Of a stretch of DNA of 64,000 nt, positions 34,719 through 42,836 are shown piece by piece. This stretch comes from JBLZUR01 sp048565625. GTDB lineage: Bacteria > Pseudomonadota > Alphaproteobacteria > Sphingomonadales > Sphingomonadaceae. The first letter of the stretch is position 1, and every line of letters begins with the position of its first letter. The stretch spans positions 868,001-932,000 of the forward strand of contig NZ_JBLZUR010000002.1 of NCBI RefSeq assembly GCF_048565625.1, given 5' to 3'. Under the pieces are notes generated by a model. That model was not told the origin of the DNA. It worked only from the letters and a program-made list of their open reading frames with translations, and made no database searches. A program made the translations under genes and the position numbers.

Positions 34719-36092
34719 TCAACACTCCACCACGTTCACGGCGAGACCTCCGCGAGACGTCTCCTTGTACTTGGTCTGCATGTCGAGGCCGGTCTGGCGC
34801 ATCGTCTCGATCACCTGGTCGAGGCTGACGAGGTGGCTGCCGTCGCCCATCATGGCGAGCCGCGAGGCGTTCACCGCCTTAGCCGCGCCGATCGCGTTGC
34901 GCTCGATGCAGGGCACCTGCACGAGCCCCGCCACCGGATCGCAGGTGAGGCCGAGATTGTGCTCCATGCCGATCTCCGCCGCGTTCTCGACTTGACCGTT
35001 CGATCCGCCGAGTGCCGCCGTCAGCCCTGCCGCCGCCATAGAACAGGCGACGCCGACCTCGCCCTGGCACCCGACCTCCGCGCCGGAGATCGAGGCATTG
35101 CGGCGGTAGAGCGCGCCGATCGCGGCGGCGGCAAGGAGGAAGCGGCGCACGCCCGCGCGATCCCCGCCGCACATCCGCTCGTAATAGCGGACGACCGAGG
35201 GAATGATCCCGGCGGCACCATTGGTCGGCGCGGTGACGACCCGGCCGCCGGCCGCATTCTCCTCGTTCACCGCCATCGCCCAGAGGTTGAGCGCGTCCAT
35301 CGCCGCCAGCGGATCGCCATCGCCTTTGCCGGCGATCTCTGCGGCAAGCTTCGGCGCGCGGCGCTTCACGCGCAGTTCGCCGGGAAGCACGGGTGCGGTC
35401 GCGGTGATGCCGGCCTCGATGCAGGCGCTCATCGCATCGGCGATACGGTCGAGGCGGGCCTCGACCTCGGCAAGCGGTCGCCGCGCCACTTCGTTGGCGA
35501 GCACCAGGTCGGCGATGGAGAGGCGGGCTTGGTCGCACAGGTCGAGCAGCTCCGCACCCGACGCGAAGGCGTAGGGAATCTTCGCCTCGTCTCCCGGGTC
35601 GGGGCTGTTCCGACCCGCTTCGTCCTCATCCAGCACGAAGCCGCCGCCCACCGAATAGTAGATGCGTCGGACCAGCACCGCGCCATGCTCGTCCAGAGCT
35701 TCGAACGCCATCGCGTTGGAGTGGAAGGGCAGGCGCTCGCGCTGGTGAAAGGCGATGTCCGCAGCCGGATCGAACGCGACAGGCCAGCGGCCGAGCATGG
35801 AGATGCGGTGATCGGTCGTCGCATGATCGACGATGCGGGCGATGGCGTCGGCGCTGGTCCCGTCCGGCCGCTCCCCCGCGAGGCCTGCGATGAGCGCCAC
35901 GTCGGAGGCATGGCCCTTGCCGGTCAGGGCCAGAGACCCGTACAAGTCGCAGCGCAGCCGCGCCGTCCGCTCGGACAGCCCGGCCGCCTCAACATGCAAG
36001 CCGAACCGCCGCGCGGCGACCATCGGGCCGACGGTATGTGAACTCGACGGCCCGACGCCGATCTTAAACAGGTCGAAGACGCTGACGGTCAT
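34719..36092 (-). CDS. sdaA: L-serine ammonia-lyase (single chain, iron-sulfur type)
   Basis: A 457-residue enzyme converting L-serine to pyruvate and ammonia with a 4Fe-4S cluster. The beta domain starts SVFDLFKIGVGPSSSHTVGP; the alpha domain has Cys in GCQGEVGVACSMAAAG and TCDPVAGLVQVPC. Length fits the fused type. I start at the ATG at 36092: its ribosome binding site GGGGGAGGA lies 6 bases upstream and belongs to the palindromic repeat there. The frame continues into the repeat but that part is not SdaA. Confidence 0.96.
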   Translation of the reverse strand: MTVSVFDLFKIGVGPSSSHTVGPMVAARRFGLHVEAAGLSERTARLRCDLYGSLALTGKGHASDVALIAGLAGERPDGTSADAIARIVDHATTDHRISMLGRWPVAFDPAADIAFHQRERLPFHSNAMAFEALDEHGAVLVRRIYYSVGGGFVLDEDEAGRNSPDPGDEAKIPYAFASGAELLDLCDQARLSIADLVLANEVARRPLAEVEARLDRIADAMSACIEAGITATAPVLPGELRVKRRAPKLAAEIAGKGDGDPLAAMDALNLWAMAVNEENAAGGRVVTAPTNGAAGIIPSVVRYYERMCGGDRAGVRRFLLAAAAIGALYRRNASISGAEVGCQGEVGVACSMAAAGLTAALGGSNGQVENAAEIGMEHNLGLTCDPVAGLVQVPCIERNAIGAAKAVNASRLAMMGDGSHLVSLDQVIETMRQTGLDMQTKYKETSRGGLAVNVVEC

Positions 36093-36097
36093 GAATA

Positions 36098-36231
36098 TCC
36101 TCCCCCGCCAGGGGGAGGTGTCAGGCATAGCCTGACGGAGGGGGAGGGCGGCGATACATTCGTCATCGGAAGGCGCTCGCTGCCCGCCCCCTCCGTCGCC
36201 TTAGGCGCCACCTCCCCCTTGCGGGGGAGGA
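36098..36231. repeat. Palindromic repeat, kind B, copy 2
   Basis: Outer arms TCCTCCCCCGCCAGGGGGAG (from 36098) and CTCCCCCTTGCGGGGGAGGA (ending 36231), with GTCAGGCATAGCCTGAC as an inner hairpin. It fills the gap between DUF2842 (stop at 36241) and sdaA (start at 36092) and supplies the sdaA ribosome binding site. Confidence 0.93.
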
Positions 36232-36240
36232 TGTTGTCCT

Positions 36241-36450
36241 TCAAGGCCGCCAGCGCGCTGTCTCCATCCATTGCAGCAGCGGCCGAAGCGGCAGGATCCA
36301 CACGATCCCGGCCACCAGATAGATCACCGTCTGGATCAGGATCGGCAGGCGACCGATCCAGTCGCTCGCCCACAGGATCAGCGCGGACCAGACCGCGATG
36401 ATGGCGAGGATCAGGAGGGCGCCTGCGGGTTTGCGCCAGCTGGGGTTCAT
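36241..36450 (-). CDS. DUF2842 family small membrane protein
   Basis: A 69-residue protein with two hydrophobic segments (ALLILAIIAVWSALILW and LIQTVIYLVAGIVWILPL) and a conserved end LLQWMETARW. It fits DUF2842, a small alphaproteobacterial membrane family of unknown function. The ATG at 36450 overlaps the stop of the folate cyclo-ligase gene (ATGA), so the two are coupled. Confidence 0.75.
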   Translation of the reverse strand: MNPSWRKPAGALLILAIIAVWSALILWASDWIGRLPILIQTVIYLVAGIVWILPLRPLLQWMETARWRP

Positions 36451-37007
36451 GGGGCCTCGATCCATTCGCTTTCGGTGACGACGGCATGGAGCGGAACGTC
36501 CCAGGGGTCCAGCGGCAAGGCGTCCACCTCCTGCACGCTCCACGCAACGCCGATGCGCCGGGCAGCGGGGTGGGCTGCGAAGGCGCGGTCGTAATGGCCC
36601 GCGCCCTGGCCGATGCGGTTGAGCGCGCGGTCGAAACCAAGGAGGGGGGTCAGGATCACGGCAGGAGAGACCTCGCGCGCGTTCGGGTTCGGCTGGATCA
36701 GCCCCATCGTGCCCTCGAACAGCGGCTCGCCCGGACGCCAAAGGAGGAAGCGCATCAGATCGTCGCGGCCGATCACATGCGGCAGCGCGACGTCGATCCC
36801 GCGTTCGAGAAGCGGTTCGACTGCGCCACCGACGTCCACCTCTGCACCGCCGGCCAGGTACAGGGCGACCGGTCCCGCCGTGATGTCGGTCATTACACGA
36901 TCGCACAGCGCCGCCTGCGCGGCATCTCGTTCCTGCGCGGACATCGCATCCACGAAGTCGCGGCGCTTGGCCCTCAGGGCGCGACGAAGGGCTGGCTTGT
37001 CGATCAT
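36447..37007 (-). CDS. 5-formyltetrahydrofolate cyclo-ligase
   Basis: A 186-residue enzyme (YgfA/FAU1 family) that converts 5-formyl-THF to 5,10-methenyl-THF using ATP. The start MIDKPALRRALRAKRRDF matches the basic N-terminal helix; LTPLLGFDRALNRIGQGAGHYDRAF is the family signature with the GxGxG(Y/H)YDR pattern. The ATG at 37007 is chosen because the extended frame upstream lies in the 6S RNA candidate. The order zapA, 6S RNA, cyclo-ligase is widely conserved. Confidence 0.92.
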   Translation of the reverse strand: MIDKPALRRALRAKRRDFVDAMSAQERDAAQAALCDRVMTDITAGPVALYLAGGAEVDVGGAVEPLLERGIDVALPHVIGRDDLMRFLLWRPGEPLFEGTMGLIQPNPNAREVSPAVILTPLLGFDRALNRIGQGAGHYDRAFAAHPAARRIGVAWSVQEVDALPLDPWDVPLHAVVTESEWIEAP

Positions 37008-37011
37008 ATGA

Positions 37012-37178
37012 AAGCGGTGGCGGGACCGCCGTGGCCGTTTGCCGTGAGATCCTCTGACGCCCAAAACGTCAGGTGGGGACCATGTAGTTCGGGCCAGGGC
37101 CCTACCAGGGACAGCCCCCTAGGATGATGAATAGCCTCAGGGATTTCTAAAGCTCGCACCGGGCAGTACCCGCCGCCT
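37012..37178 (-). ncRNA. ssrS: 6S RNA candidate
   Basis: The gap between zapA and the 5-formyl-THF cyclo-ligase gene is the standard place of 6S RNA in proteobacteria. On the minus strand the ends GGCGGCGGG and CCCGCCACC pair over nine positions with one mismatch, closing a rod-like structure of about 165 bases; an inner perfect hairpin CTGACG-TTTTGGG-CGTCAG lies near the 3' side. 6S RNA mimics an open promoter and holds the housekeeping RNA polymerase in stationary phase. Exact ends are estimates. Confidence 0.75.
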
Positions 37179-37184
37179 CACTAT

Positions 37185-37496
37185 CTAGGGCTTCGCCGCC
37201 CGCGCCTCAAGGGCTGCGGCGACGGCTTCGATGCGTTCGGCCATGCGCTCGATGTTGCTGGCAAGTTCAGGGTCGCCCGCCGGCGTCTTGCCGTCGCGAT
37301 GATCAAGCAGTTCGTCGCCGAGCAGGATCGCGGCGAACAGGATCGCGCGCGCCTCGCCCATCTCGCCCAGCGCACGCGTGGCGTCACGGACCTTGTCGTC
37401 CAGGATGGCACCCACCCGCTCCAACCGGCTCTCCCCGCCAGGCGCGCAAGCAACGCGGTATTCGCGTCCGCCGATCGACAGTGTCACGTCCGCCAT
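37185..37496 (-). CDS. zapA: Cell division protein ZapA
   Basis: A 103-residue FtsZ-associated protein that cross-links FtsZ filaments. The N-terminal globular part begins ADVTLSIGGREYRVAC and a C-terminal coiled coil (ASNIERMAERIEAVAAALEARA) allows tetramers. Its ATG shares one base with the stop of the upstream coiled-coil gene (TGATG). The 6S RNA candidate follows. Confidence 0.92.
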   Translation of the reverse strand: MADVTLSIGGREYRVACAPGGESRLERVGAILDDKVRDATRALGEMGEARAILFAAILLGDELLDHRDGKTPAGDPELASNIERMAERIEAVAAALEARAAKP

Positions 37497-37723
37497 CAGT
37501 CCTCGCCTTCTGCCAGCAGGGCATCGATGCGCCCGATCGCCTTGCCGACCGTCGCCCGCAGCGTCTCGTGCCGCGCGGCAAGCGCGTCGTACTCGGCCTT
37601 GGCGACCATCGGGGTTGAGGAGGGGACGGGCAGTTTGGCGAGACCGGCCTCGACGCGTCCGAGCGCCTGGCCCAGCCGGTCGATCGCGGCCGCGAGGCGG
37701 GGATCGTTCATGCGCCAAGACAT
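37496..37723 (-). CDS. Small coiled-coil protein, ZauP-like
   Basis: A 75-residue protein predicted to be almost all helix with heptad-like spacing (LAAAIDRLGQALGRVEAGLAKL, then AEYDALAARHETLRATVGKAI). It lies directly upstream of zapA with overlapping stop and start codons. In Caulobacter the gene at this place encodes ZauP, a coiled-coil partner of ZapA; assignment here rests on position and shape. An ATG at 37711 is an alternative start. Divergent from tkt. Confidence 0.65.
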   Translation of the reverse strand: MSWRMNDPRLAAAIDRLGQALGRVEAGLAKLPVPSSTPMVAKAEYDALAARHETLRATVGKAIGRIDALLAEGED

Positions 37724-37861
37724 AGCACGTCGCGGCCCCGGAACAACGCCGTGGCGGGCCGCTGTGGTTGACCTCTTGACCTCCCCGCGACAAATGGACC
37801 CGCGTGCGCGGCATACCGCCCGAATCGTCTTCTAAATCACAGCCAAAGGCTCGACGTTACA

Positions 37862-39838
37862 ATGACCACCGTACCCTTCAAGACGCTCGCCAATGCCGTG
37901 CGGGCGCTGTCGATGGACGCGGTTCAGGCGGCGAATTCGGGTCATCCCGGCATGCCGATGGGCATGGCCGACGTGGCGACCGCGCTCTTCACACGCCATC
38001 TGAAGTTCGATCCGAAAGCGCCGAAATGGGCGGACCGCGACCGCTTCGTGCTGTCGGCCGGTCATGGCTCGATGCTGATCTACAGCCTGCTGCACCTCAC
38101 CGGCTACGACCGGCCGACCATGGATGACCTCCGTAATTTCCGTCAGCTCGGCTCCCCCTGCGCCGGCCATCCGGAGAATTTCGAACTGGCAGGGGTCGAG
38201 GCGACCACCGGTCCGCTCGGCTCCGGCTTTGCGACCGCCGTCGGCATGGCGATCGCGGAACGGCATCTGAACGCGATCTACGGCGACGATCTGGTCGATC
38301 ACCGTACCTGGGTGATCGCAGGCGACGGCTGCCTGATGGAGGGCATCAACCATGAGGCGGTGGGCCTCGCCGGTCACCTGAAGCTCGGCCGCCTGATCGT
38401 GCTGTGGGACGACAACCGCATCACCATCGACGGCGCGGTGTCGATGTCCTCCAGCGAGGACGTGAAGGCGCGCTATCTGGCGTCCGGCTGGCACGTCGTC
38501 TCCTGCGACGGCCATGACGAGGCGTCGATCGAGGAGGCGTTGGAAGTCGCCAAGGCCGATCCGCGCCCCTCGCTCGTCGCCTGCCGCACGATCATCGGCT
38601 ATGGTGCCCCCAACAAGCAGGGCACCTCCGCCACGCATGGGTCCCCGCTCGGGGCGGACGAGATCGCCGCCACCCGACAGGTCCTCGAATGGACGCACCA
38701 CCCCTTCGAGCTTCCCGACGATGTCACCGACGCCTGGGTGCGCTTCGGCGCGCGCGGCGGCGACGCGCACAAGGCGTGGACGGATCGCCTCGCAAGCAGC
38801 GGGAAGCAGGACAAATTCTCCCGCCGCATGGCCGGCGAGATCGATGCCACCGGCTGGCTGAAGGGCCATGTCGACGGACTCCTCGCCAACCCGCAGAAGG
38901 TCGCGACGCGCAAGGCGTCCGAACTCGCGCTGGAATCGATCAACGCCGCGATCCCGGACACTGTCGGCGGATCGGCCGACCTCACCGGATCGAACAACAC
39001 CAAGACCAAATCGACCGGGCCGCTGACGGCAGACGATTACGCCGGCCGCTACATCTACTACGGCATTCGCGAGTTCGGCATGTCCTGCGCGATGAACGGC
39101 ATGGCGCTGCACGGCGGCGTGGTGCCCTATGGCGGCACCTTCCTGGTCTTCTCCGACTATTGCCGCGCCGCGATCCGCCTTTCGGCCCTGCAGCAGACCC
39201 GCGTCGTCTATGTGATGACACACGACTCCATCGGCCTTGGCGAGGATGGCCCGACCCACCAGCCGGTCGAACATGTCATGTCGCTGCGCCTGATGCCGAA
39301 CCTTGACGTGTTCCGCCCGGCGGACACGATCGAGACGGCTGAGGCCTGGGCGCTGTCGCTCGCCGACACTGACGGCCCCTCGCTTCTCGCACTCAGCCGT
39401 CAGAACCTGCCGCAACTGCGGGACAAGGCTGACGAAAACCTGACTGCCAAGGGCGCCTATACGCTCCGCGCCGCCAAGGCAGAGCGCAAGGTCGTCCTCA
39501 TCGCCACCGGGTCGGAAGTCCACATCGCGGTCGAGCTCGCCGACAAGCTCGAGGCGGTCGGGGTCGGCGCGGACGTGGTTTCGATGCCCTGCTGGTCGCG
39601 CTTCGATGCGCAGCCGGAGAGCTATCGCGACACCGTCCTGCCACCCGACACCGGCATCCTGCGCGTCTCGATCGAGGCGGGGACGACGATGGGTTGGGAA
39701 CGCTATACGATGGTCAAGGGCCTGCGCTTCGGCATCGACGGCTTCGGCGCGTCGGCTCCGGCCGAGGCGCTCTACGACCATTTCGGCCTGACGGCTGAGA
39801 AGATCGCGCCGCAAATCCTTGCGGCATTGGGGAAGTAA
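37862..39838 (+). CDS. tkt: Transketolase
   Basis: Thiamine diphosphate enzyme of the pentose phosphate pathway, moving two-carbon units between sugar phosphates. N-terminal half: NSGHPGMPMGMAD, the TPP motif GDGCLMEGINHEAVGLAGHL. Middle domain: GGSADLTGSN and THDSIGLGEDGPTHQPVEH with the conserved His and Glu. C-terminal domain ends FGASAPAEALYDHFGLT. The 658-aa length is standard. gap follows 36 bp downstream, so the two central-carbon genes are probably cotranscribed. Confidence 0.98.
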   Translation: MTTVPFKTLANAVRALSMDAVQAANSGHPGMPMGMADVATALFTRHLKFDPKAPKWADRDRFVLSAGHGSMLIYSLLHLTGYDRPTMDDLRNFRQLGSPCAGHPENFELAGVEATTGPLGSGFATAVGMAIAERHLNAIYGDDLVDHRTWVIAGDGCLMEGINHEAVGLAGHLKLGRLIVLWDDNRITIDGAVSMSSSEDVKARYLASGWHVVSCDGHDEASIEEALEVAKADPRPSLVACRTIIGYGAPNKQGTSATHGSPLGADEIAATRQVLEWTHHPFELPDDVTDAWVRFGARGGDAHKAWTDRLASSGKQDKFSRRMAGEIDATGWLKGHVDGLLANPQKVATRKASELALESINAAIPDTVGGSADLTGSNNTKTKSTGPLTADDYAGRYIYYGIREFGMSCAMNGMALHGGVVPYGGTFLVFSDYCRAAIRLSALQQTRVVYVMTHDSIGLGEDGPTHQPVEHVMSLRLMPNLDVFRPADTIETAEAWALSLADTDGPSLLALSRQNLPQLRDKADENLTAKGAYTLRAAKAERKVVLIATGSEVHIAVELADKLEAVGVGADVVSMPCWSRFDAQPESYRDTVLPPDTGILRVSIEAGTTMGWERYTMVKGLRFGIDGFGASAPAEALYDHFGLTAEKIAPQILAALGK

Positions 39839-39874
39839 GGACCGCGGGGGTCCTGTTTGAGGGAGATTACGGAC

Positions 39875-40885
39875 ATGGCAGTCAAGGTTGCGATCAACGG
39901 CTTCGGCCGCATCGGGCGTCTCGTCGCCCGCGCCATTCTGGCACGGCCGGAGGCGGGGCTGGAACTGGTCGCGATCAACGACCTGGGCGATGCCAAGTCG
40001 AACGCGCTCCTCTTCAAGCGCGACTCCGTCCACGGGGCGTACAAGGGTTCGGTCGAGGTCGACGGCAACGACCTGATCATCGACGGCAAGCGTATCAAGG
40101 TCTCGGCGGAGCGTGATCCCGCCAACCTGCCGCACAGCGCCAACGGCGTGGACATCGCGCTGGAGTGCACCGGCTTCTTCACCGACCGCGCGTCGGCCGA
40201 AAAGCACATTTCGGCGGGTGCCAAGAAGGTCCTGATCTCCGCGCCGGCCAAGGGCCCGGACCTGACCGTCGTGTTCGGCGTCAACCACGACAAGCTGACC
40301 GCCGAGCATAACATCGTGTCGAACGCGTCCTGCACCACCAACTGCCTGGCCCCGATCGCCAAGGTGCTGAATGACACCGTCGGCATCGAGCGTGGCCTGA
40401 TGACCACGATCCACAGCTACACCAACGATCAGAAGATCCTCGATCAGATCCACTCCGACATGCGCCGCGCCCGCGCGGCCGCCATGTCGATGATCCCGAC
40501 CACCACCGGCGCCGCGCGTGCGGTGGGCGAGGTGCTGCCGGAACTGAAGGGCAAGCTGGACGGCTCCTCGATCCGCGTGCCGACCCCGGACGTCTCGGTC
40601 GTCGACCTGACCTTCACGCCGAAGCGCGACACCACCAAGGAGGAGGTCAACGAGCTTCTCAAGGCGGCGGCGGAGAGCGGCCCGCTCAAGGGCATCCTCG
40701 AATACGTCACCGATCCGCTCGTCTCGATCGACTTCATGGGCAACCCGCATTCGTCGTCGGTGGACAGCCTGGAGACCGCGGTGATCGAGGGCAAGCTGGT
40801 CCGCGTGCTCAGCTGGTACGACAACGAATGGGGCTTCTCGAACCGCATGGTCGACACCGCCGGTGCGATGGCGAAGTTCCTCTGA
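39875..40885 (+). CDS. gap: Glyceraldehyde-3-phosphate dehydrogenase
   Basis: A 336-residue NAD-dependent dehydrogenase of glycolysis. The nucleotide site is KVAINGFGRIGRLVARA; the catalytic Cys153 is in SNASCTTNCLAP and His180 in TTIHSYTND. WYDNEWGFSNRM near the end is typical. The ATG at 39875 has GAGGGAG nine bases upstream; the upstream in-frame ATG at 39857 lacks support. It follows tkt. Confidence 0.98.
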   Translation: MAVKVAINGFGRIGRLVARAILARPEAGLELVAINDLGDAKSNALLFKRDSVHGAYKGSVEVDGNDLIIDGKRIKVSAERDPANLPHSANGVDIALECTGFFTDRASAEKHISAGAKKVLISAPAKGPDLTVVFGVNHDKLTAEHNIVSNASCTTNCLAPIAKVLNDTVGIERGLMTTIHSYTNDQKILDQIHSDMRRARAAAMSMIPTTTGAARAVGEVLPELKGKLDGSSIRVPTPDVSVVDLTFTPKRDTTKEEVNELLKAAAESGPLKGILEYVTDPLVSIDFMGNPHSSSVDSLETAVIEGKLVRVLSWYDNEWGFSNRMVDTAGAMAKFL

Positions 40886-40887
40886 GA

Positions 40888-40964
40888 CTTTGCCGTCGTG
40901 CCAGCGAAGGCTGGCATCACTCCGATCCTGAGCGACCCCAGCCCTCGTTGGGGTGACGGCAAAG
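40888..40964. repeat. Palindromic repeat, kind D
   Basis: Outer arms CTTTGCCGTC (40888-40897) and GACGGCAAAG (40955-40964) with internal hairpins CCAGCGAAGGCTGG and CCCCAGCCCTCGTTGGGG. It starts two bases after the gap stop and ends four bases before the MOSC gene start. Confidence 0.9.
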
Positions 40965-40968
40965 TACA

Positions 40969-41430
40969 GTGACGAAGACCGGCATCCTCCTCGGCATCGC
41001 CCGCCATGCGCGGCCGAAAGGGCCGATGGAGGTGCTCGACCGCGCCTTCGTCGGTCTTGACACCGGCGTCGAGGGCGACTTCCGCGGCGCGATCAAGCCA
41101 GGCGGGCGCGGGCGGCGTCAGGTGACGCTGATGACGCTCGCCGACTGGCAGATCGCGACCCGGCTGGTCGGCGCGGCCCTCGAATGGCAGCACCGCCGCG
41201 TCAACCTGCTGGTAGACGGCCTGGTTTTGCCGAGAGAAGAGGGCGGGCTGATCCGCATCGGCGCGCGCTGCACCCTTCGCATCACCGGCGAATGCGATCC
41301 CTGCCGTCGCATGAACGCTCTGGTCGACGGGCTGGAGCTGGCGCTCAGGCCGGACTGGCGCGGCGGGCGCACGTCGAAGGTAATCGCAGCCGACGAGATC
41401 GTCGTCGGGGATGCGGTAGTGGCCCTTTAG
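40969..41430 (+). CDS. MOSC domain protein
   Basis: A 153-residue single-domain MOSC protein. The family, related to the C-terminal domain of molybdenum cofactor sulfurase, uses a conserved Cys for sulfur or metal-sulfur handling; ITGECDPCRRMNAL carries the conserved region. FVGLDTGVEGDFRG matches the N-terminal core. The start is a GTG at 40969, immediately after the repeat. Partners and substrate are unknown. Confidence 0.85.
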   Translation: MTKTGILLGIARHARPKGPMEVLDRAFVGLDTGVEGDFRGAIKPGGRGRRQVTLMTLADWQIATRLVGAALEWQHRRVNLLVDGLVLPREEGGLIRIGARCTLRITGECDPCRRMNALVDGLELALRPDWRGGRTSKVIAADEIVVGDAVVAL

Positions 41431-41442
41431 CGAAAGGGGATC

Positions 41443-41877
41443 TTACCGGAACCGCTCCGCCTCGGCGCAGGCCAGCGCGTCCACGCGGTCGTTCTCCGGG
41501 TGGCCGGAATGGCCCTTCACCCATTGCCAGTTCACCTGATGCGGCCTCACCGCCGCCACCAACTCCTGCCAGAGATCGGCGTTCTTCACCGGCTGCTTGG
41601 ATGCCGTCTTCCAGCCGTTCTTCTGCCAGCCGAAGATCCACTTGGTGATGCCGTCCATCACATATTTGCTGTCGGTATAGAGCGTCACCGCACAGGGTCG
41701 CTTCAGCGCGTTCAGGGCCGCGATCGGCGCCATCAGCTCCATCCGGTTGTTGGTGGTCAACTTCTCGCCGCCCGACAGCTCCTTTTCGCTGTCGCCGAAG
41801 CGGAGGAGGGCGCCCCAACCGCCGGGGCCGGGATTCCCCTTGCAGGCCCCGTCGGTGAAGATCACGACATCGCTCAT
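41443..41877 (-). CDS. rnhA: Ribonuclease HI
   Basis: A 144-residue endonuclease that cuts RNA in RNA-DNA hybrids. The four acidic active-site residues are Asp9 (FTDGAC), Glu47 (NRMELMA), Asp69 (YTDSKYV) and Asp130 (ENDRVD), with KGHSGHPEN before the last. The ATG at 41877 overlaps the thrB stop (ATGA); the upstream frame lies in thrB. It is the last gene of ispH-thrB-rnhA, an order common in alphaproteobacteria. Confidence 0.97.
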   Translation of the reverse strand: MSDVVIFTDGACKGNPGPGGWGALLRFGDSEKELSGGEKLTTNNRMELMAPIAALNALKRPCAVTLYTDSKYVMDGITKWIFGWQKNGWKTASKQPVKNADLWQELVAAVRPHQVNWQWVKGHSGHPENDRVDALACAEAERFR

Positions 41878-42833
41878 CCGAGCAGCAGGTCCGGCTCGGC
41901 GCTGGCGTAGAAGTCGAGGCGGCGGAGATAGGCGAGGGGGTCCTTGCGCGTGACCATCGCGTCGGCCGGCGTGTTCAGCCAGTCCCAGGCGCGGGTCAGC
42001 AGGAAACGGAGGCACGACGCGCGGGCCAGCGCCCGGAACGCCGCGCGCTCCGCCCCGCTCAGCCCGAAGCTCTGGTCGTAGCCCGCCACGAGCGCATGGG
42101 CGCGGTCGACCGAGTAGTTGCTGCCGTCCGCGTCAAAGCACCAGGCGCTGTGCGTCACCGCCAGATCCCAGGCGCGGATGTCGCGGCAGGCGAAGTAGAA
42201 GTCGATCAGCCCGGTGACATCGCTGCCCAGCATCAGCACATTGTCGGGGAAGAGATCGGCGTGGATCACCGCCTGCGGCAGGTCGGCCGGCAGGTTCGCG
42301 TCCTGCCAGGCGATCTCCGCCGCCACCCGCGCGCCGAGACCCGGCGCAATCGTATCGAGCGCGTCCCCGCAGCGTCCCGCCAGTTCGCGCCGACCCTCCG
42401 CGCCCAGTGTGTTCGGCCGTTCGCCCGCAAAGTCCGCCAGCGCCTCGTGCAGCCGCCCCAGCGCCGCGCCGGTCGCATAGGCCTGCTCATGCGTCGGATG
42501 GCTGACCGACACGCCGGGCAGGAACTCGATCAGGCATGCGGACCGCCCGGCTACGGTCTGCAACTGCACGCCGTCCCGGTCGCGGATCGCGCGCGGCACC
42601 GGCAGGCCCTTGTCGGCGACATGGTCCAGCAGCGCCATGAAGAACGGCAGGTCGCCGGCATCCACCCGCTTCTCGTACAGCGTCAGGATGAAGCGGCTAC
42701 GGGTGGTCTCGACCAGGTAGTTCGAATTCTCCACCCCCTCCGCGATGCCCTTGGCGGAGACGAGCGTACCCGCGTCGTAGCGCGACAGAAGCGCCGCCAT
42801 GTCCTCGGCGGAAACCTGCGTGTAGACGGCCAT
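41874..42833 (-). CDS. thrB: Homoserine kinase, type II (ThrB)
   Basis: A 319-residue kinase of the aminoglycoside-phosphotransferase fold that phosphorylates homoserine in threonine synthesis. VIHADLFPDNVL is the catalytic loop and GLIDFYFACRDIRAWDLA the metal-binding segment. GIAEGVENSNYLVETT is typical of this ThrB type. It lies three bases after ispH and overlaps rnhA by 4 bp. Confidence 0.95.
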   Translation of the reverse strand: MAVYTQVSAEDMAALLSRYDAGTLVSAKGIAEGVENSNYLVETTRSRFILTLYEKRVDAGDLPFFMALLDHVADKGLPVPRAIRDRDGVQLQTVAGRSACLIEFLPGVSVSHPTHEQAYATGAALGRLHEALADFAGERPNTLGAEGRRELAGRCGDALDTIAPGLGARVAAEIAWQDANLPADLPQAVIHADLFPDNVLMLGSDVTGLIDFYFACRDIRAWDLAVTHSAWCFDADGSNYSVDRAHALVAGYDQSFGLSGAERAAFRALARASCLRFLLTRAWDWLNTPADAMVTRKDPLAYLRRLDFYASAEPDLLLG

Positions 42834-42836
42834 GGT

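Noticed and set aside
37832..40750. A 972-codon open frame antisense to tkt and gap
   Set aside because: It is a shadow of two well-supported genes; high GC keeps opposite frames open. The product has low-complexity Arg/Ala/Leu composition and no motif.
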